From Euleptes europaea (lineage: Eukaryota > Chordata > Lepidosauria > Squamata > Sphaerodactylidae): a stretch of DNA of 64,000 nt. The notes beneath the pieces were generated by a model. It was not told where the DNA came from. It searched no databases and worked only from the letters and a program-made list of their open reading frames with translations. Position 1 is the first letter of the stretch; each line of letters begins with the position of its first letter. Location of the stretch: assembly GCF_029931775.1 (NCBI RefSeq), contig NC_079320.1, positions 78,634,656 to 78,698,655 on the forward strand, given 5' to 3'. The position numbers and the translations under genes were made by a program. Shown in pieces: positions 1 to 11,214 of this stretch.

Positions 1-743
1 GGTTCAGTTTTCTCCCTTTAGGAACTAGGCCAAGTATGAGGGTCCCTGGTGCAGGATGTTGTTAGGGGAATTACCACCCAGAGTGTTACAAAACAATTAG
101 TACAAACAATACAAACATAGAAGATAATCTCTCAATATACATCAAAAAAGTTATGTTTTCTTATTTGCACATGACATAGTTGCAAAGTTCTTCAGTAGTG
201 CATCAATTACAGTATCATTCTTATTGCCTGTAAGGCTAGATGTGGAATTGAATTAGCTTCTCAAGAAGTCTTCACAGCCAAAAAGGAAAATGGGAACGCC
301 TTCTGGATTGTTTTGCATGTTTTCGCTGCTAGGGGCTTCATCAGCCTGGCAGAAAACATGTTTAAATCATGCAATTTGTTTTATTCTAACTTAAGTAAAA
401 AAAAACTATACTAAAAAACTGTGGTAGCAAGCAAACACATGATACAAAATAGTAATAGACTACATACGTATCTACAGCACAAATGGCTCCTAATTGCCCT
501 TAAGGGCTTGTCGTTTTGACTCTGCCTCTCAGGGCTGGTTCAACTTGCAGATCAAAGCTTGTAATGGCGAAAGTTACTTAGTGCTCTGCTAAATAGTCAC
601 ACATGTGAGATTTTCCCCCATGAAAATAAATGCTGTATCATAGTAACAAAGTTTTAAAGAAACATGGCAAAAGATAGAAGTTAACCTTATATGACGCAAG
701 ATAAATCAAGTTCAGTATTCAGTCTGTTGGGACTTAAGGTGTT
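1..743 (-). mobile_element. Penelope-like element, 3' part
   Basis: Continues the element at 1724-2850 after an insertion. Near the insertion the minus strand reads LNTELDLSCVI, the usual end of the Penelope-like protein. At about 325-355 the strand carries CTGATGAAGCCCC followed by GCGAAAAC, the tail signature seen in several reptile PLE families. The beginning of the window cuts it. Confidence 0.6.
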
Positions 744-1723
744 TGCCAGGTTTGTGAATGTTGGTTCTCTGAACTCTGGCTAAGCAGGCCAGAAGCCTGC
801 CCGTAACCAGGCCCGTCTCAGCTCACCTCCCCTCTCACTGCCTGGCAGTGACCTTGGCTCCCATGAGCTCATCGTTCAGAGCTCTCCACCAGCCTGTGTT
901 TTGCCTATCTGCTATCCTCCTCACTCCCCCCTGGGCCAGAGTGCCTTCCCCCCTTCCCGTTCCCATGGTTGCTTATCTCTGCAGCTGGAGAGTGTGCTAG
1001 CAAGGTGTTGGGTTTTTTAGGTTTGCTTGTTGCCTAGTTTTCTCATTAGCAGCTTTGCGCCTGTGGTTACCTGATCCTGAATGTACCTGTGAAGATCCCC
1101 AATAAAGATTCACTGCTTCTGCTCAGACTGGCTGATGAGTGACTTTATGGATTACTAAGGGTGCATTGCTGAATCTGACATTAAGCTGCTAATCCTCTAC
1201 TCTCCGTCCTCCTCTCACAACCAGGATCGCTATGGCGGGGAATGGAGAGACCCCTACAGTGCCCGACGAAACAAAGCCGTCCGATGGGCAGAAGACTGAG
1301 GAGCCGAAACCTGAGCAGTCGGGAAGCTGCCCTGATGGTCGCCCGGTGGGGGAGCTGCTTGGGTTTCGCTTGAGTTCCTGGCTGGATTCTCCTTGGTCTT
1401 GGATGGCCTCGGGAGCAGAGGCCTGCTGGAGGAGGCCGTCCATCGCAGGTTTCCCTGAGAGACTGTGGGGCGAGGGGAGTCTTCCTGACGGCTCTCAGTG
1501 CCGGGAACGGGAAGGGGGGAAGGCACTCCGGCCCAGGGGGGAGTGAGGAGGATAGCAGATAGGCAAAACACAGGCTGGTGGAGAGCTCTGAATGATGAGC
1601 TCATGGGAGCCAAGGTCACTGCCAGGCAGTGAGAGGGGAGGTGAGCTGAGACGGGCCTGGTTACGGGCAGGCTTCTGGCCTGCTTAGCCAGAGTTCAGAG
1701 AATCAACATTCACAAACCTGACA
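744..1723. mobile_element. LTR-element fossil with inverted ends, inserted in a PLE
   Basis: The insert begins TGCCAGGTTTGTG and ends with the inverted counterpart CACAAACCTGACA, flanked by a 5-bp duplication GTGTT (739-743 and 724 bases after 1000, i.e. 1724-1728). TG...CA ends with a 5-bp duplication are retroelement-type. Arms of about 240 bp (744-980 and 1485-1723) are inverted copies. The left arm runs into an LTR-like body with a polyadenylation signal near 1101 and what looks like a leader and gag start. Partial and broken; the family is uncertain, perhaps Ty3/Gypsy. Confidence 0.5.
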
Positions 1724-2850
1724 GTGTTAAATAATTGTATGAACATTGCCTCTTTTTGGAGTAATATTTTTTGTACGTTGTTCCTGTTGTACTGATGGCC
1801 CCGATATACCCATAGGACAAAGAATCTAAGGTCTTCAGCATTATGTCTATTCTCAATAAAATGTCTCACTAACAGGGCATTGAGGGTACGAGAACGTATG
1901 CGAGAACGATGCACGCCGATTCTTAATTTAATTTGTCTACTTGTACTGTCTATGTAAAGTTTCAAACAACTGCAAGTAATTGCATAAATGACATGGCTAG
2001 TGGAACAGTTCAAAAAGTGTCTCAACTTGAAACAAAAATTGGAAGTGGTTGACTTAAATTCTCGCACAGGTAAGCATAAGGAACAAATGCTACAGGAACT
2101 GCATTTGAAATGACCAAGAATGGAAGGAGGTGAAGGGGGAGGAAGGAAATCTGAATGGACAAGGTGGTCTCGAAGTGATGTAGATCTGCGCAAACCAAAA
2201 GTGGGAGGTTGAGCACATCCAGGTATATCAGCAACAATGTGCCTATGTTTCCTGATGATTTGTTTGATAGCTTCTGTATGGTGATTGTAAAGCAAAGAGC
2301 AAAAAATGCTGCTTGGGTTGGAATTCTGTGGTTTAATAAACAAAGAGGAACAATTTCATGCTAACGTTTTCTGTTTAGCTCAATACAGAACTTCTTCGGG
2401 ATAACCTCTGTTACTGAGTGTGGTTTGCAAATGATTGGAAGCTATATTAAAATCTTGAGAAAGTGTGGAATTGCATTTAATGAGCAAAAGTTGACTATAA
2501 GGAAGGTTGTGTTTGAGATGCATTGGGTGGTAGGATGCAAAATGCAGGCAGGTATCGCGAGCCATAGGTTTGCGATATGGTCTAACTGCTAGTACAGAGT
2601 TGTCTGTAACAAAGATGTCCAGATCGAGAAAGGAGATATGGTTAGGATCACACCCTCCTGAAAAGTGTAAATGAGGATCCAAGGTATTGATCCACTGGGA
2701 AAATTCTAAAAAAGTGGATTTTGAATCAAATATGAAGAGCAAATCATCTGCAAAATGGTGATATAACATGTTGTTGATAAAGGGGTTGTTATTGTAAAGA
2801 AAACCCCTGAAGAAAATTCCTTCTTTGGTGGGTGGACTGTATGACATTGT
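1724..2850 (-). mobile_element. Penelope-like element, reverse transcriptase end and GIY-YIG endonuclease
   Basis: 2380-2847 carries the end of a PLE reverse transcriptase (YHHFADDLLFIFD, then SFLDLDIF and PYRKP). 1730-2343 carries the C-terminal linker with cysteine/histidine pairs and a GIY-YIG nuclease domain (VIYAITC, KLYIDSTSRQIKLRIGVHRS). This pairing is diagnostic of Penelope-like retroelements. The 5' part is missing. Confidence 0.8.
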
Positions 2851-2856
2851 ACCCTG

Positions 2857-2935
2857 CTGAGGTCCTTCCCCTCCCCAAACACTTCACTTCCCAGGTTCCA
2901 CCTCCAAATCTCCAGGACCTGGAACTGACAATCCT
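2857..2935 (-). repeat. MITE-A fragment
   Basis: Contains the family's inner segment (GGTCCTTCCCCTCCCC, AAATCTCCAGG), directly abutting the PLE. Confidence 0.5.
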
Positions 2936-3595
2936 ACTGTACAACATGAACTATTGTAACCAGGTGATTGGGAAGGGTCATAAATGAACTGGGGTCACCC
3001 TTTGTGAGAGCACAGAAGAGATCCTCATAATCAAAACAGCCAACTAATCTTCCATTTTATTGGGCCTATTACGTGCTCACATAGCCTCTGCTATATTATT
3101 ATCAAATATCGTCTCCCACTGAAAATTCGAAAAAAAAGACTGCTAGTCTTTTAAGGGCAAATTTGCACTCAGAAAAAAAAAATGGAACGTAGATGATATA
3201 TTCTAGAAATTGCCATAATAAACACTTGCAGATGTATAGAAGTCCACTGTGATGACAATAGTGACGTCAAAGTGTAGATATTAAAGCTGGAAAACAACTT
3301 TGCCAGCAGTTTCTCGATTGGGCTGAAGTAATAAAAAAACAGACAATAAGATAAACACATCCAACCTATAGTTTAAGTGCCCCTCTCTAATGGATGATTG
3401 CCAAACAGAGTTGCTTAATCCAAGCCCACCCAAAGGCCACATGATCTGAAGGCTAATATTATTCAAGGTTGAGGGCAACTCAACTACATTTATGACACAA
3501 CAAAAGGTGCTCAGAGATGGTACATTGCTTTTTCACGTGCAGTACAATCCTGTGCATGTCTAATCAGGAGTAAGTCCCTCAAAATCACCATATCT
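2936..3595. other. Unassigned stretch
   Basis: AT-rich sequence with only short open frames. Near 3535-3590 is a scrap of an old interspersed repeat (GTACAATCCTGTGCATGTC, then AGGAGTAAGTCCC). Nothing else recognised. Confidence 0.4.
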
Positions 3596-3690
3596 CAAAA
3601 AGGATATTGCAGAGCTGGGAAAAGTACAGAAGAAGGCAACCAGGATGATGAAGGAGCTGGAGTACCTTTCCACAAAGAAAGGTTGAAGAG
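3596..3690 (+). mobile_element. CR1/L2-like LINE fragment
   Basis: Reads KDIAELGKVQKKATRMMKEL, the reverse-transcriptase tail segment shared by CR1 and L2 elements. Confidence 0.5.
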
Positions 3691-3694
3691 TATA

Positions 3695-3912
3695 GGATAG
3701 GGTTGTCAGACCCCTGCCGGCAACAGGGGATCCCCTGTTTTGGAGCCCCTCCCCCAGTGCTGTTCTACCATAGAGTTTTTGTCCAAATACCAGAGCATCC
3801 CCACATTGCCAGTGAAATGATGACATCACTTCTGGACACGTTGCTGATGACAGAGGTCTAGGCCTCAGTTTGCTGATGAGTTCCCTCCACTTCCCGCTGG
3901 TTGCCAATCCCG
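3695..3912. mobile_element. MITE-A variant
   Basis: Ends TAGGGTTGTCAGACCCC and GGTTGCCAATCCC. The interior differs from the common subtype and includes a 'TGACATCACTTCTGG' block also found in the 10-kb and 48-kb copies. Confidence 0.5.
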
Positions 3913-3924
3913 TAATTAAAATTA

Positions 3925-4800
3925 CATTTCACTACATTTCCCTCCCCCTTTGAGTTAACAACAGTTTCGTTTTATACTAACAACAACATTAAACGATAAG
4001 CTATCAACATTCTCTATAAACTTCCGACCTTGAGGTGGTGAGTAGACTGTTAACCACCCCTAATAGCACCTGGGGATTATTCTGCCCCATTGCAGGTTGC
4101 TATTGCTATCTATAGGGAAAAAAGGTCAATCTCTGTAACGTGCTGGTTTCTGAATCTCTCTACCTCTTGAGGTCATTCTGACAGGGTTTGAAGGTGGAGA
4201 ATAAGATTTGCTAAGTGTAGACTGAACTGGACCTGGGTCAGACACTGGTAAGTCAGTTCCGGTCTGTTGATTCGTGAATGAGCTTTGCACGTTGTCTGGG
4301 TTTTCCGTTTCTGGAGCTTTTGTTGGTGGTGTTTTTTCTGGTACAAGTTGCAAATGTCTTCTATTTCTCCTAATTGTTCCAGTACTGGTTTCTACAAGGT
4401 ACGATCGTGGTGTTTCAAAACTATTGCAGTATCAGACCATTCCTTCTCGTCATCGAGCTTTATTCTCACTTGCGACCCAGTGGTGAGCTTTGGCAGTGAC
4501 TGAACTCCATGATGTCAATCATAATGTCTCTTATATGCGGCTTTTGCCTTCTCATCCGTACCACGGACTTTCTTCACTTCGGGCCATTGAGGATACAAAG
4601 TTATTGCAAAGTTGGAAGTGGCGTTCGTAGTTGTCGACCCATTATCAACTGGGCTGGACTTTATCCAGTTGCATTTATGGGAGTAGCACAATAGGTCAAT
4701 AAAGCCAGAAAAGGATCTTCTTGTTTTAAAATTGGCTTTGCTGTTTGTACAGCTCTTTCTGCCTCTCCGTTGGACTGTGGGAAGTGGGGTATTTCTGGGA
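3925..4800 (-). mobile_element. Ty3/Gypsy retrotransposon fossil, 3' portion
   Basis: The minus strand shows the end of a Gypsy-type integrase ([10 protein letters not shown], then [14 protein letters not shown]) and the typical basic pol ending. A purine tract and what may be the beginning of the 3' LTR lie near 3930-3955. Broken and truncated. The copy abuts a hAT piece at 4829. Confidence 0.6.
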
Positions 4801-4828
4801 AGGCTGTAAGCCCAGCTCCATCAGTCTA

Positions 4829-5278
4829 GAGCAGTGGTTATCAACCTGTGGGTCACGACCCCCTTGGGGGTCGCGACGTGTTTTCTGGGGGGTCACCGCC
4901 ACTGTCCTGGGACAGCCCCCATCCCAGCGAGGAACCGGCCGACCGACAGCCGGAAGGAGAGAAGCGAGGAACCGGCCGACCGACAGAGAGGCGAGGAACT
5001 GGTGTGAGAGAGAGGCGAGGAACCGGCCGACCGACAGCCGGAAGGAGCCGGGCTGCAGAGACGCGGTGGCACGCCACCGCACACCAGCTGTAGCCCCGCC
5101 ACCCAGCTGAGAGGCGGGCGGGCCTGCCCTGAGCGGCGGGGCTACAGCTGGTGTGCAGCGGCACGCCGCCGCGTCTCTGCAGCCCGGCTCCTTCCAGCTG
5201 TCGGTCGGCCAGTTCCTCGCCTCTCTCCTCGCCTCTCTCTCTCTCCGGTTCCTCGCCTCACCTCTCTGTCGGTCGGAT
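4829..5278. mobile_element. SPIN-like hAT end with GC-rich palindrome
   Basis: Begins CAGTGGTTATCAACCTGTGG followed by a short hairpin CGACCCCCTTGGGGGTCG, the hAT terminal pattern I recall for SPIN and related elements. After it come tandem GAGGAACCGGCCGACCGACAG units and an inverted repeat (about 4920-5100 against 5140-5275, centre near 5118). I see no right terminal repeat, so the extent is approximate. Confidence 0.45.
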
Positions 5279-5442
5279 GACGCGGCAGGATGTGTGGGAG
5301 GCTGAGGAAGCTCCCCTGGCTTGGCCCGTTCAGGTCTTGGAGAAGAAGAGGGCGGTCCCCCTTGAGGCTGCCCGAGGGTCCCCCACAGCCCTCCTTGTGC
5401 TCCATTTCCCGGCCGCGCACTTGCTGCGCTGCGGCCGGAGGG
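5279..5442. other. GC-rich unassigned stretch
   Basis: Continues from the palindrome with GC-rich sequence; open frames on both strands look accidental. Confidence 0.3.
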
Positions 5443-5597
5443 TCTCCCATGGAGAAAATGGCCACGTTGGAAGGTGGACTCTATGGCAGTTATAGCTCAT
5501 TGAAGTCCCTCCCCTCCCCCAAACCCTGCCCTCCTCAGGCTCTATCCCTCAACTCTCCAGGTATTTCCCAACCCAGAGCCGGCAACTCAACTAATAT
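5443..5597 (-). mobile_element. MITE-A
   Basis: Contains GGAGAAAATGGCCACG, GGACTCTATGGC, TCCCTCCCCTCCCCCAAACC and TCCAGGTATTTCCCAACC in the family's reverse order; lacks its far end. Confidence 0.65.
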
Positions 5598-5675
5598 GGG
5601 TCCCTATGATTACCTCTAATACGAAGTCCTATCACCACCTTTCCCTTGCTATCTCCCTTCTTCTGTCCCATCTCT

Positions 5676-6154
5676 CAGTTGCGAGAAGAAGAATTGATTT
5701 TTATACCCCGCTTTTCTCTACTGTAAGAAGTCTCAGTTTACAATTACCTCCCCCCCCCCGGCAACAGGCAACTTGTGAGGTAGGTGGGGCTGAGAGAGTT
5801 CAGAGAGAACTGTGATTAGCCCAAGGTAGAGTTGCCAGGCCCATCTTCGCCACCGGCGGGAGGTTTTGGGGGCAGAGCCTGAGGAGGGACTTCAATGCCA
5901 AAGTGGCCATTTCCTCCAGGGGAACTGATCTCTATCGGCTGGAGATCAGTTGTAATAGCAGGAGATCTCCAGCCACCAGCTGGAGATTGGCAACCCTAGC
6001 CCAAGGTCATCCAGCAGGCTTCATGTGGAGGAGTGGGGAATCAAACCGGATTCTCCAGATCAGAGTCTGTCACTCGTGTGAAGGAACGGGGAATCAAATC
6101 TAGTTCTCCAGATTGGAGTCTGCTGCTCCTAACCACTATACCACACTGGCTCTC
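5676..6154 (-). mobile_element. tRNA-derived SINE, split by MITE-A
   Basis: On the minus strand the head has A-box-like TGGTATAGTGGTTAGGAGC and a B-box near GATTCCCC. The body has the CCTTGGGCTAATCACAG segment and the tail the TATAAAAATCAATTCTTC end. It matches the SINEs at 24.8, 36.6 and 55.1 kb. Confidence 0.7.
5827..5998 (+). mobile_element. MITE-A inside a SINE, perfect 8-bp duplication
   Basis: Ends TAGAGTTGCCAG and TTGGCAACCCTA. GCCCAAGG is repeated exactly at 5819-5826 and 5999-6006. The SINE sequence joins seamlessly if the insert is removed. Confidence 0.8.
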
Positions 6155-6974
6155 AAGTGCAGCTTAGTGAATGTGACCACCAAAGTGATTTTTATTAACT
6201 GCATTAGGACATTGGATTGGTGCTGCTGCTACTTTGATTATTAGCTTCTGGTTTTCAAGAGACCTCATTTCTAGTTTATGACCAGAGCCTCAAGGTCTGC
6301 TCAGCCATATTTTCTTTCAGAGGTCGTTCCCCTTGGACAGAAAGCACATGGCTTTCTCGGCAACCCTTCAGTCAACAGCCAGCTGGCCTTTCTTTTCCCC
6401 ACAGGAATTTACCTGGTAATGTTAACTAATTCTGGATCTTACCGGTCTGGTCTCAGAGAAACTCATATCAAGACAAGTGGTCAGTGTGGACACAACAAAC
6501 TAAGGCTGGGATCAGGGTGTGCATCAGCGTGTACCTTCAGCCACAAAAAAAGGGAAAGATAAGAGAATCACATTTCTATGGGGGAAAATGCTTAGCTATC
6601 AGTTGACAAAGACCTTCTGGGAAGGCAGCTTATGTGACAAGGTACATACCCTGTCTGCACTATTGTTCCAGCTTCTGTTTGCTAAGCTAAAGGTGACAAG
6701 GTTGTCAGGGAACCAGGACATCATGCTGAAGCCTGAGCAAGAAGGAAAATTTTAATGGAGGAGGAAACCGCCTGGGAAATCCAACAGGATATACTTAAAA
6801 GCAAGGCTGTCTAGAATGGCAACTGAAGGCTTGCAAGCCTGTGCACACTTGCCAGGGAGTAAGCTCTGTTGAACACAGCGGGATTTACTTCCGAGTAAAT
6901 ATTCCTAGGATCATTCTAACGGATGCAATGCTAAGCACACCTACTAGGAAGGAAGTGCCATTGAAAGCAGCAGC
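6155..6974. other. Mostly unassigned; old repeat at 6853-6960
   Basis: No gene seen. 6853-6960 resembles a widespread reptile repeat (GGGAGTAAGCTCTGTTGAAC, then TTACTTCCGAGTAAATA). Confidence 0.35.
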
Positions 6975-7471
6975 TAGGGTTGCCAGGTTTTTGGGGTGGA
7001 GCCTGAGGAGGGCAGGGTTTTGGGAGGGCTGGGACTTCAATGCCATAGAGTCCAATTGCCAAAGTGGCTATTTTCTCCAGGAGAACTGATCTCTATTGGC
7101 TGTGAATATAGATATGATAATATTTTTAATATAAGTATTTATATATAGGAGATAATATGGGGCTGAAGAAACCAAGGTGAAACGGCCGTCCCCCATCTTT
7201 GGATTTATATTCACTGGATTCATACCAGATGAACATATTATACAATTGGAACCAACCAACTTTGATAGACTTAAGAAGAGGACTTTTTTGCCTGGTTATT
7301 CTTTAATCCATGTATATATTGTACATTGTGTAGTCACTGCTGTTAGGTCTATTTGTCTCACACTGCTGTCTTTGATGTTTTGCACTTATTAACATTTGTA
7401 TTTTTGCTATTTGGCTCTGTGCATTTGTGTACCTTTCACCCGTGCTAACTACCTGGAGGTTGGCAACCCTG
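6975..7471 (+). mobile_element. MITE-A interrupted by a PLE-like 3' end
   Basis: MITE-A occupies 6975-7104 and resumes with CTACCTGGAGGTTGGCAACCCT at 7449-7471. The insert carries GGGCTGAAGAAACCAAGGTG, a phrase like PLE tails. Some MITE-A sequence between the flanks is absent. Confidence 0.5.
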
Positions 7472-7563
7472 TACATATGTTTTGATGCGCTTCAGCTTTG
7501 AGAAGTGTCAGGAAAAACTGTAATGCTACCCAGACATCTGGGAAGGCATCACTAATTTCAGTC

Positions 7564-7791
7564 TCATGAATGTACATGGATCTCTTTGGTAAGCCTTTTT
7601 CCAGGAGGCAGAATGTGCTGGAGACGGCCCAGCTCTAAACAAAGATCTGCACAATTGATGTCGGAGTTGTAGCCATCACGGAGGCTCTGTGTAGATCCAT
7701 ACACACTGGGTGGTGTCTCCTGGGGTAGCTTTCCAAGGTTGTTACAAGAATTCCCATGTTCTCCTGTGGCACTCAAGCTTCTTAATTGAAA
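7564..7791 (-). other. Unidentified exon-like open frame
   Basis: A pyrimidine-rich acceptor-like TTTTTCAATTAAG precedes about 74 open codons, ending with TGA. The peptide includes SVYGSTQSLRDGYNSDINC and LELGRLQHILPPGKR, with a composition like a real protein tail rather than a repeat. I do not recognise it. It could be the last exon of an unplaced gene, a retrocopy scrap or chance. Confidence 0.25.
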
Positions 7792-7819
7792 AACAAAAAG
7801 TGTCTGCAATGGTATAGAC

Positions 7820-8022
7820 TAGGGTTGCCAGGTCCCTGTTCGCCACTGGCGGGAGGTTTTTGGGGTGGAGCCTAAGGAGGGCGGGTTTGGGGAGGGATTT
7901 CAATGCCATAGAGTCCAATTGCCAAAGCGGCCGTTTTCTCCAGGGCAACTGATCTCTATCGGCTGGAGATCGGTTTTAATAGCAGGAGATCTCCAGCCAC
8001 CACCTGGATGATGGCAGCCCTA
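7820..8022 (+). mobile_element. MITE-A
   Basis: Ends TAGGGTTGCCAGG and GATGGCAGCCCTA. Flanks GTATAGAC and GTGTAGAC are an 8-bp duplication with one change. The interior is the common subtype. Confidence 0.75.
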
Positions 8023-8284
8023 GTGTAGACCCAGAAAAGCTCTTCTTGTGTTCTTATGGATTGGGTTCCCCCCCCCCCCAACTGGTCAGTTAAATTGGTG
8101 CAAGTTGAATAAACTTCTCAAGGAGGCTAAGTATGCATCAGAACAATGGAAAGGGGGAGGGAAGCTGCAGTTGTCTGCACTTGGCTAGGGCTGCCAGCAT
8201 GTTGATGTTTCTGAGGAAGAGGGGGGAGCTGACGTGGATGGATGGGTACGTTCAATTCAAACAACCTGGCCATGGCTAGTTAAA

Positions 8285-9150
8285 AATCTAGAGTGAGCAA
8301 AACGACGATACAAGGCTCAGGCTGACAAACATCGCTCCAGTATGAAATGCAAAGTGGGGGATCTTGTCTATCTGTCCATCAAAAATCTACAATCCACCCG
8401 CCCCGTGTGATAAACTCAGTGCCAAATATGTGGGTCCATTCCCCATTCCCCAGATTATTAATCCAGTGGCTGTGGAACTCTCTTTGCACAAGTCTCTACG
8501 GAGAATCCATCCTGTGTTCCATGTCAGTCTTTTAAAACCGTATGTTCCTTCCCAAAAATGGCATCCTGAACCACAACCCGAAGTGCCTGAAATGGTGTGT
8601 GTGTGTGGGGGGGGAATGAGCATTTTGAAGTAGCTAAAATACTGGATTCTCGCATTCGCTACGGTACCCTTCAGTACCTGGTCTGCTGGAAGCATTTTAG
8701 TCCCACCCAGGATGAATGGGTGCGCGCCTGTGATGTCTCCGCCCCCCGCTTAGTACAAGAATTTCATGCAGCCTACCCTCACAAACCCATGGTGGGAGGG
8801 TGAAGGGGGGGTGTTTAGGGGGGCAGAATGTCAGGAGCAAGTCAGGGGGATGGTATGCGGTAGTGCGATTGTGCTGCTCCCAGGTGCTGTTGTGCTGTTC
8901 TGTTCAAGGCCAGTCTGTCCCCCGTGTTTAGTCTTCATAAATTCCCATACTGTGGGAATTGCCAAGTGCTCCTTCCTGCCTCTGGGAGGGGGGTTGTGTA
9001 GGTTACCAGTTATCTCCTGTTGCTTTTCCATGTATGCTCTGCACCTTGCCTTTGCCCCTTACTAGTGTCCTTTTGAATATGGCTTCTGAAACCTGTCGAT
9101 TCTCACCAAATAAAACTGCTTTCGTGGACTTGCCGTCTGCTGGAATCTGT
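8285..9150 (+). mobile_element. Ty3/Gypsy chromovirus fossil, integrase end and 3' LTR
   Basis: Shows the KVGDLVYLS integrase-tail signature, then [17 protein letters not shown] and a chromodomain-type segment (YLVCWKHFSPTQDEWV). An LTR begins with TGTCAGGAGC near 8829 and has a polyadenylation signal AATAAA near 9109; its end is about 9145. A broken 3' remnant: the rest of the element is absent from the window. Confidence 0.75.
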
Positions 9151-9842
9151 TTATGTTTTTGCCGCAGCTTACATTTGGTTATAGTTTTTCCCTCAAGTTA
9201 CTTATGAAGGAACTTTGTTATGTAAAAAAAAAATGAGTGCAAAAATGTACAGTGGATAAAAACAGTTCAATATTTAAATCATATTACAGACATAATAGGG
9301 AGGCTTCTATCTACATTACATTTTTGATGTGCTTTAAATTGCCTTTACTGGCAAATCTAACTGAAACCTCAACAACAGTGCCGCCATTTACATATTTTCT
9401 TGGTACACTGTACAAGTACTCACAAAGATGACTTTAAAACAGATTTACAAAATATACATTCGTGCTTTTTTTGCATTTCTTATAAACAGTGCAGTGTATT
9501 GGGAACAAGCAGTATAAAAATCAAAACACGGATGACATACCCTAGGCACCTTTTGAAAAACAGTACACTAAAAATACTAACAAAGACTTTAAATAGAGTG
9601 TAAGAAACTAAAAATAAAAAAAAAAGGTTGTTAGATTGAACAAATTCTTGCCCACAGGCTCACACATTTTATTCCTGTTCAGCATCTGGCATATTTAGTA
9701 TAATAATGATGAAAGATACATTCCATGCAGTGCAAAATGTGTATGAGACTCTGATACACACAGAGAGCTGCTCACCGAGCAGGGGCTTCATCACGGTCCC
9801 TTGCAGAATGGTTACAAAAGCACTAGGAAGGACAACAGAAGT
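9151..9842. other. Unassigned AT-rich stretch
   Basis: On the minus strand this looks like the body of a 3' untranslated region or its retrocopy (T-rich, ATG-poor), but no poly(A) tract with duplications or coding part identifies it. Confidence 0.3.
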
Positions 9843-9955
9843 AGAGGCAGTATGGCATAATGCTTAGTGCGAAATCGGTTGGTTCAAATCCCCACTCTCC
9901 CATGAAGCTAACTGGGTGACCTGGCATCAGTTACTGTTTCTCAGCCTAACGACAG
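9843..9955 (+). mobile_element. SINE head fragment
   Basis: GGCATAATGCTTAGTGC, then GGTTCAAATCCCCACTC and GGGTGACCTGG match the A-box, B-box and body of the tRNA-derived SINE. Confidence 0.55.
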
Positions 9956-9969
9956 CATTGCTGTGTGGA

Positions 9970-10277
9970 TAGGGTTCCCAATTACCAGGTCGACAGCTGG
10001 TCGACAGGTGGAAGAGGGCCCATGGAAGGTGGGGAGAGATCTGCGTGCCTGGTGCCATGACGTCACTTCCAGGTTCCAGCATCACAGTGGGGGATGCTGT
10101 AGCACTCTCCCCCCAAAACTCCATGGTTTCCATTGAGTTTTCTTTTTGGGGAGAGTGCTAGATTGTCCCCCAGCATGATGCAGATGTGACATCACCATGC
10201 CAGGCAAACATATCGATGCCCCTAACCCTGTCCCTTGGAAGCTCCTGCCAGTTGTCAGGAGGGACCTGGCAGCCCCA
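9970..10277. mobile_element. MITE-A long variant, perfect 8-bp duplication
   Basis: Starts TAGGGTTCCCAA and ends CCTGGCAGCCCCA. TGTGTGGA is repeated exactly at 9962-9969 and 10278-10285. It has a central inverted segment. Confidence 0.7.
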
Positions 10278-10291
10278 TGTGTGGATAGCAG

Positions 10292-10495
10292 GTAAGGCTG
10301 CCAAATTGTCCCCCATGCCCCTGAGCTCCAGGCTTCTGCTACTGTTTGATGGAGCAGTGGGGGCAAAAATGGGGGAGGGCCAGCATTGTACAATGCTGCG
10401 AAATCACTTCCAGGTAGTGGTGTCACAGCATCAAGCGATGCCAGTTTTCCACAGTCTCCTTTTCCTCCTGCCCCAATGCTCCCAGGGGTTGCCAG
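10292..10495. repeat. MITE-A-like copy
   Basis: Begins AAGGCTGCCAAATTGTCCCC and ends GGGGTTGCCAGC, with the variant interior. No duplication was recognised. Confidence 0.35.
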
Positions 10496-10535
10496 CACAA
10501 TGAATCAATATATCCTGCCTTTCACTTACCCTTCT

Positions 10536-10776
10536 GAGAGAGCCAGAATGGTGTAGTGGTTAACAGCAGCGGACTCTAATCTGGAGAACCAGGTTTGATT
10601 CCCCACTCATCAACATGAAGCCAGCTGGGTGATCTTGGGCTAGTCATGATTATCTCACCACTCTCTAAACCCTATCTACCCCATGAGGTGCCTGTTGGAG
10701 CAGAGTGGGGGGGGAGTGATTGTAAGCTGCTTTGAGATTCCTTACAGTAGAGGAAACCAACTCTTCTTCTTCTTCT
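10536..10776 (+). mobile_element. tRNA-derived SINE
   Basis: GAGAGCCAGAATGGTGTAGT with B-box GGTTTGATTCCCC, a GGGTGATCTTGGGCTAGTC body and a (CTT)n tail. Confidence 0.75.
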
Positions 10777-11214
10777 GAACAGCTGGTGGATTTTTTTTAA
10801 CCTTTTGGAAACATTTACTGTTTGACCAGAGAATAGGCAACCATGCACATAAGCCCCCTTCCAGTCAGAAGCTGTCTCTGAATGCATAGAGCCTCCAAAG
10901 TGGATCAAAACAATGGTCTGCACACCCATGACCAGCATCAACCATACAGGACAACAACATTGAAGAAGGGCCCATTTATGTAAACAGTAGATTGCCCTAC
11001 TCCAGGCTGCAGTTAGAGGGCAGCACATTTGACTGCTCACCCACCCAAAAAAAGCCCTCCTTCCCGGATATACAAACTAGCATCTCAGGATGAGCTACAT
11101 GAGAAATGGAAGCAGTAGAGATGCATTTGAACTCATCGCTCCCTCAAGGAAAGCAGGGGGCAGGGGTCCAAATTAAGTATTAAGAGCAGCAGATAAGGAA
11201 GAATACTCCCTCTG
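10777..11214. other. Unassigned stretch
   Basis: No gene or repeat recognised. Confidence 0.3.

Noticed and set aside
4745-5164. Arg/Pro-rich open frames on both strands
   Set aside because: They arise from the GC-rich palindrome with tandem CCGACCGACAG units.
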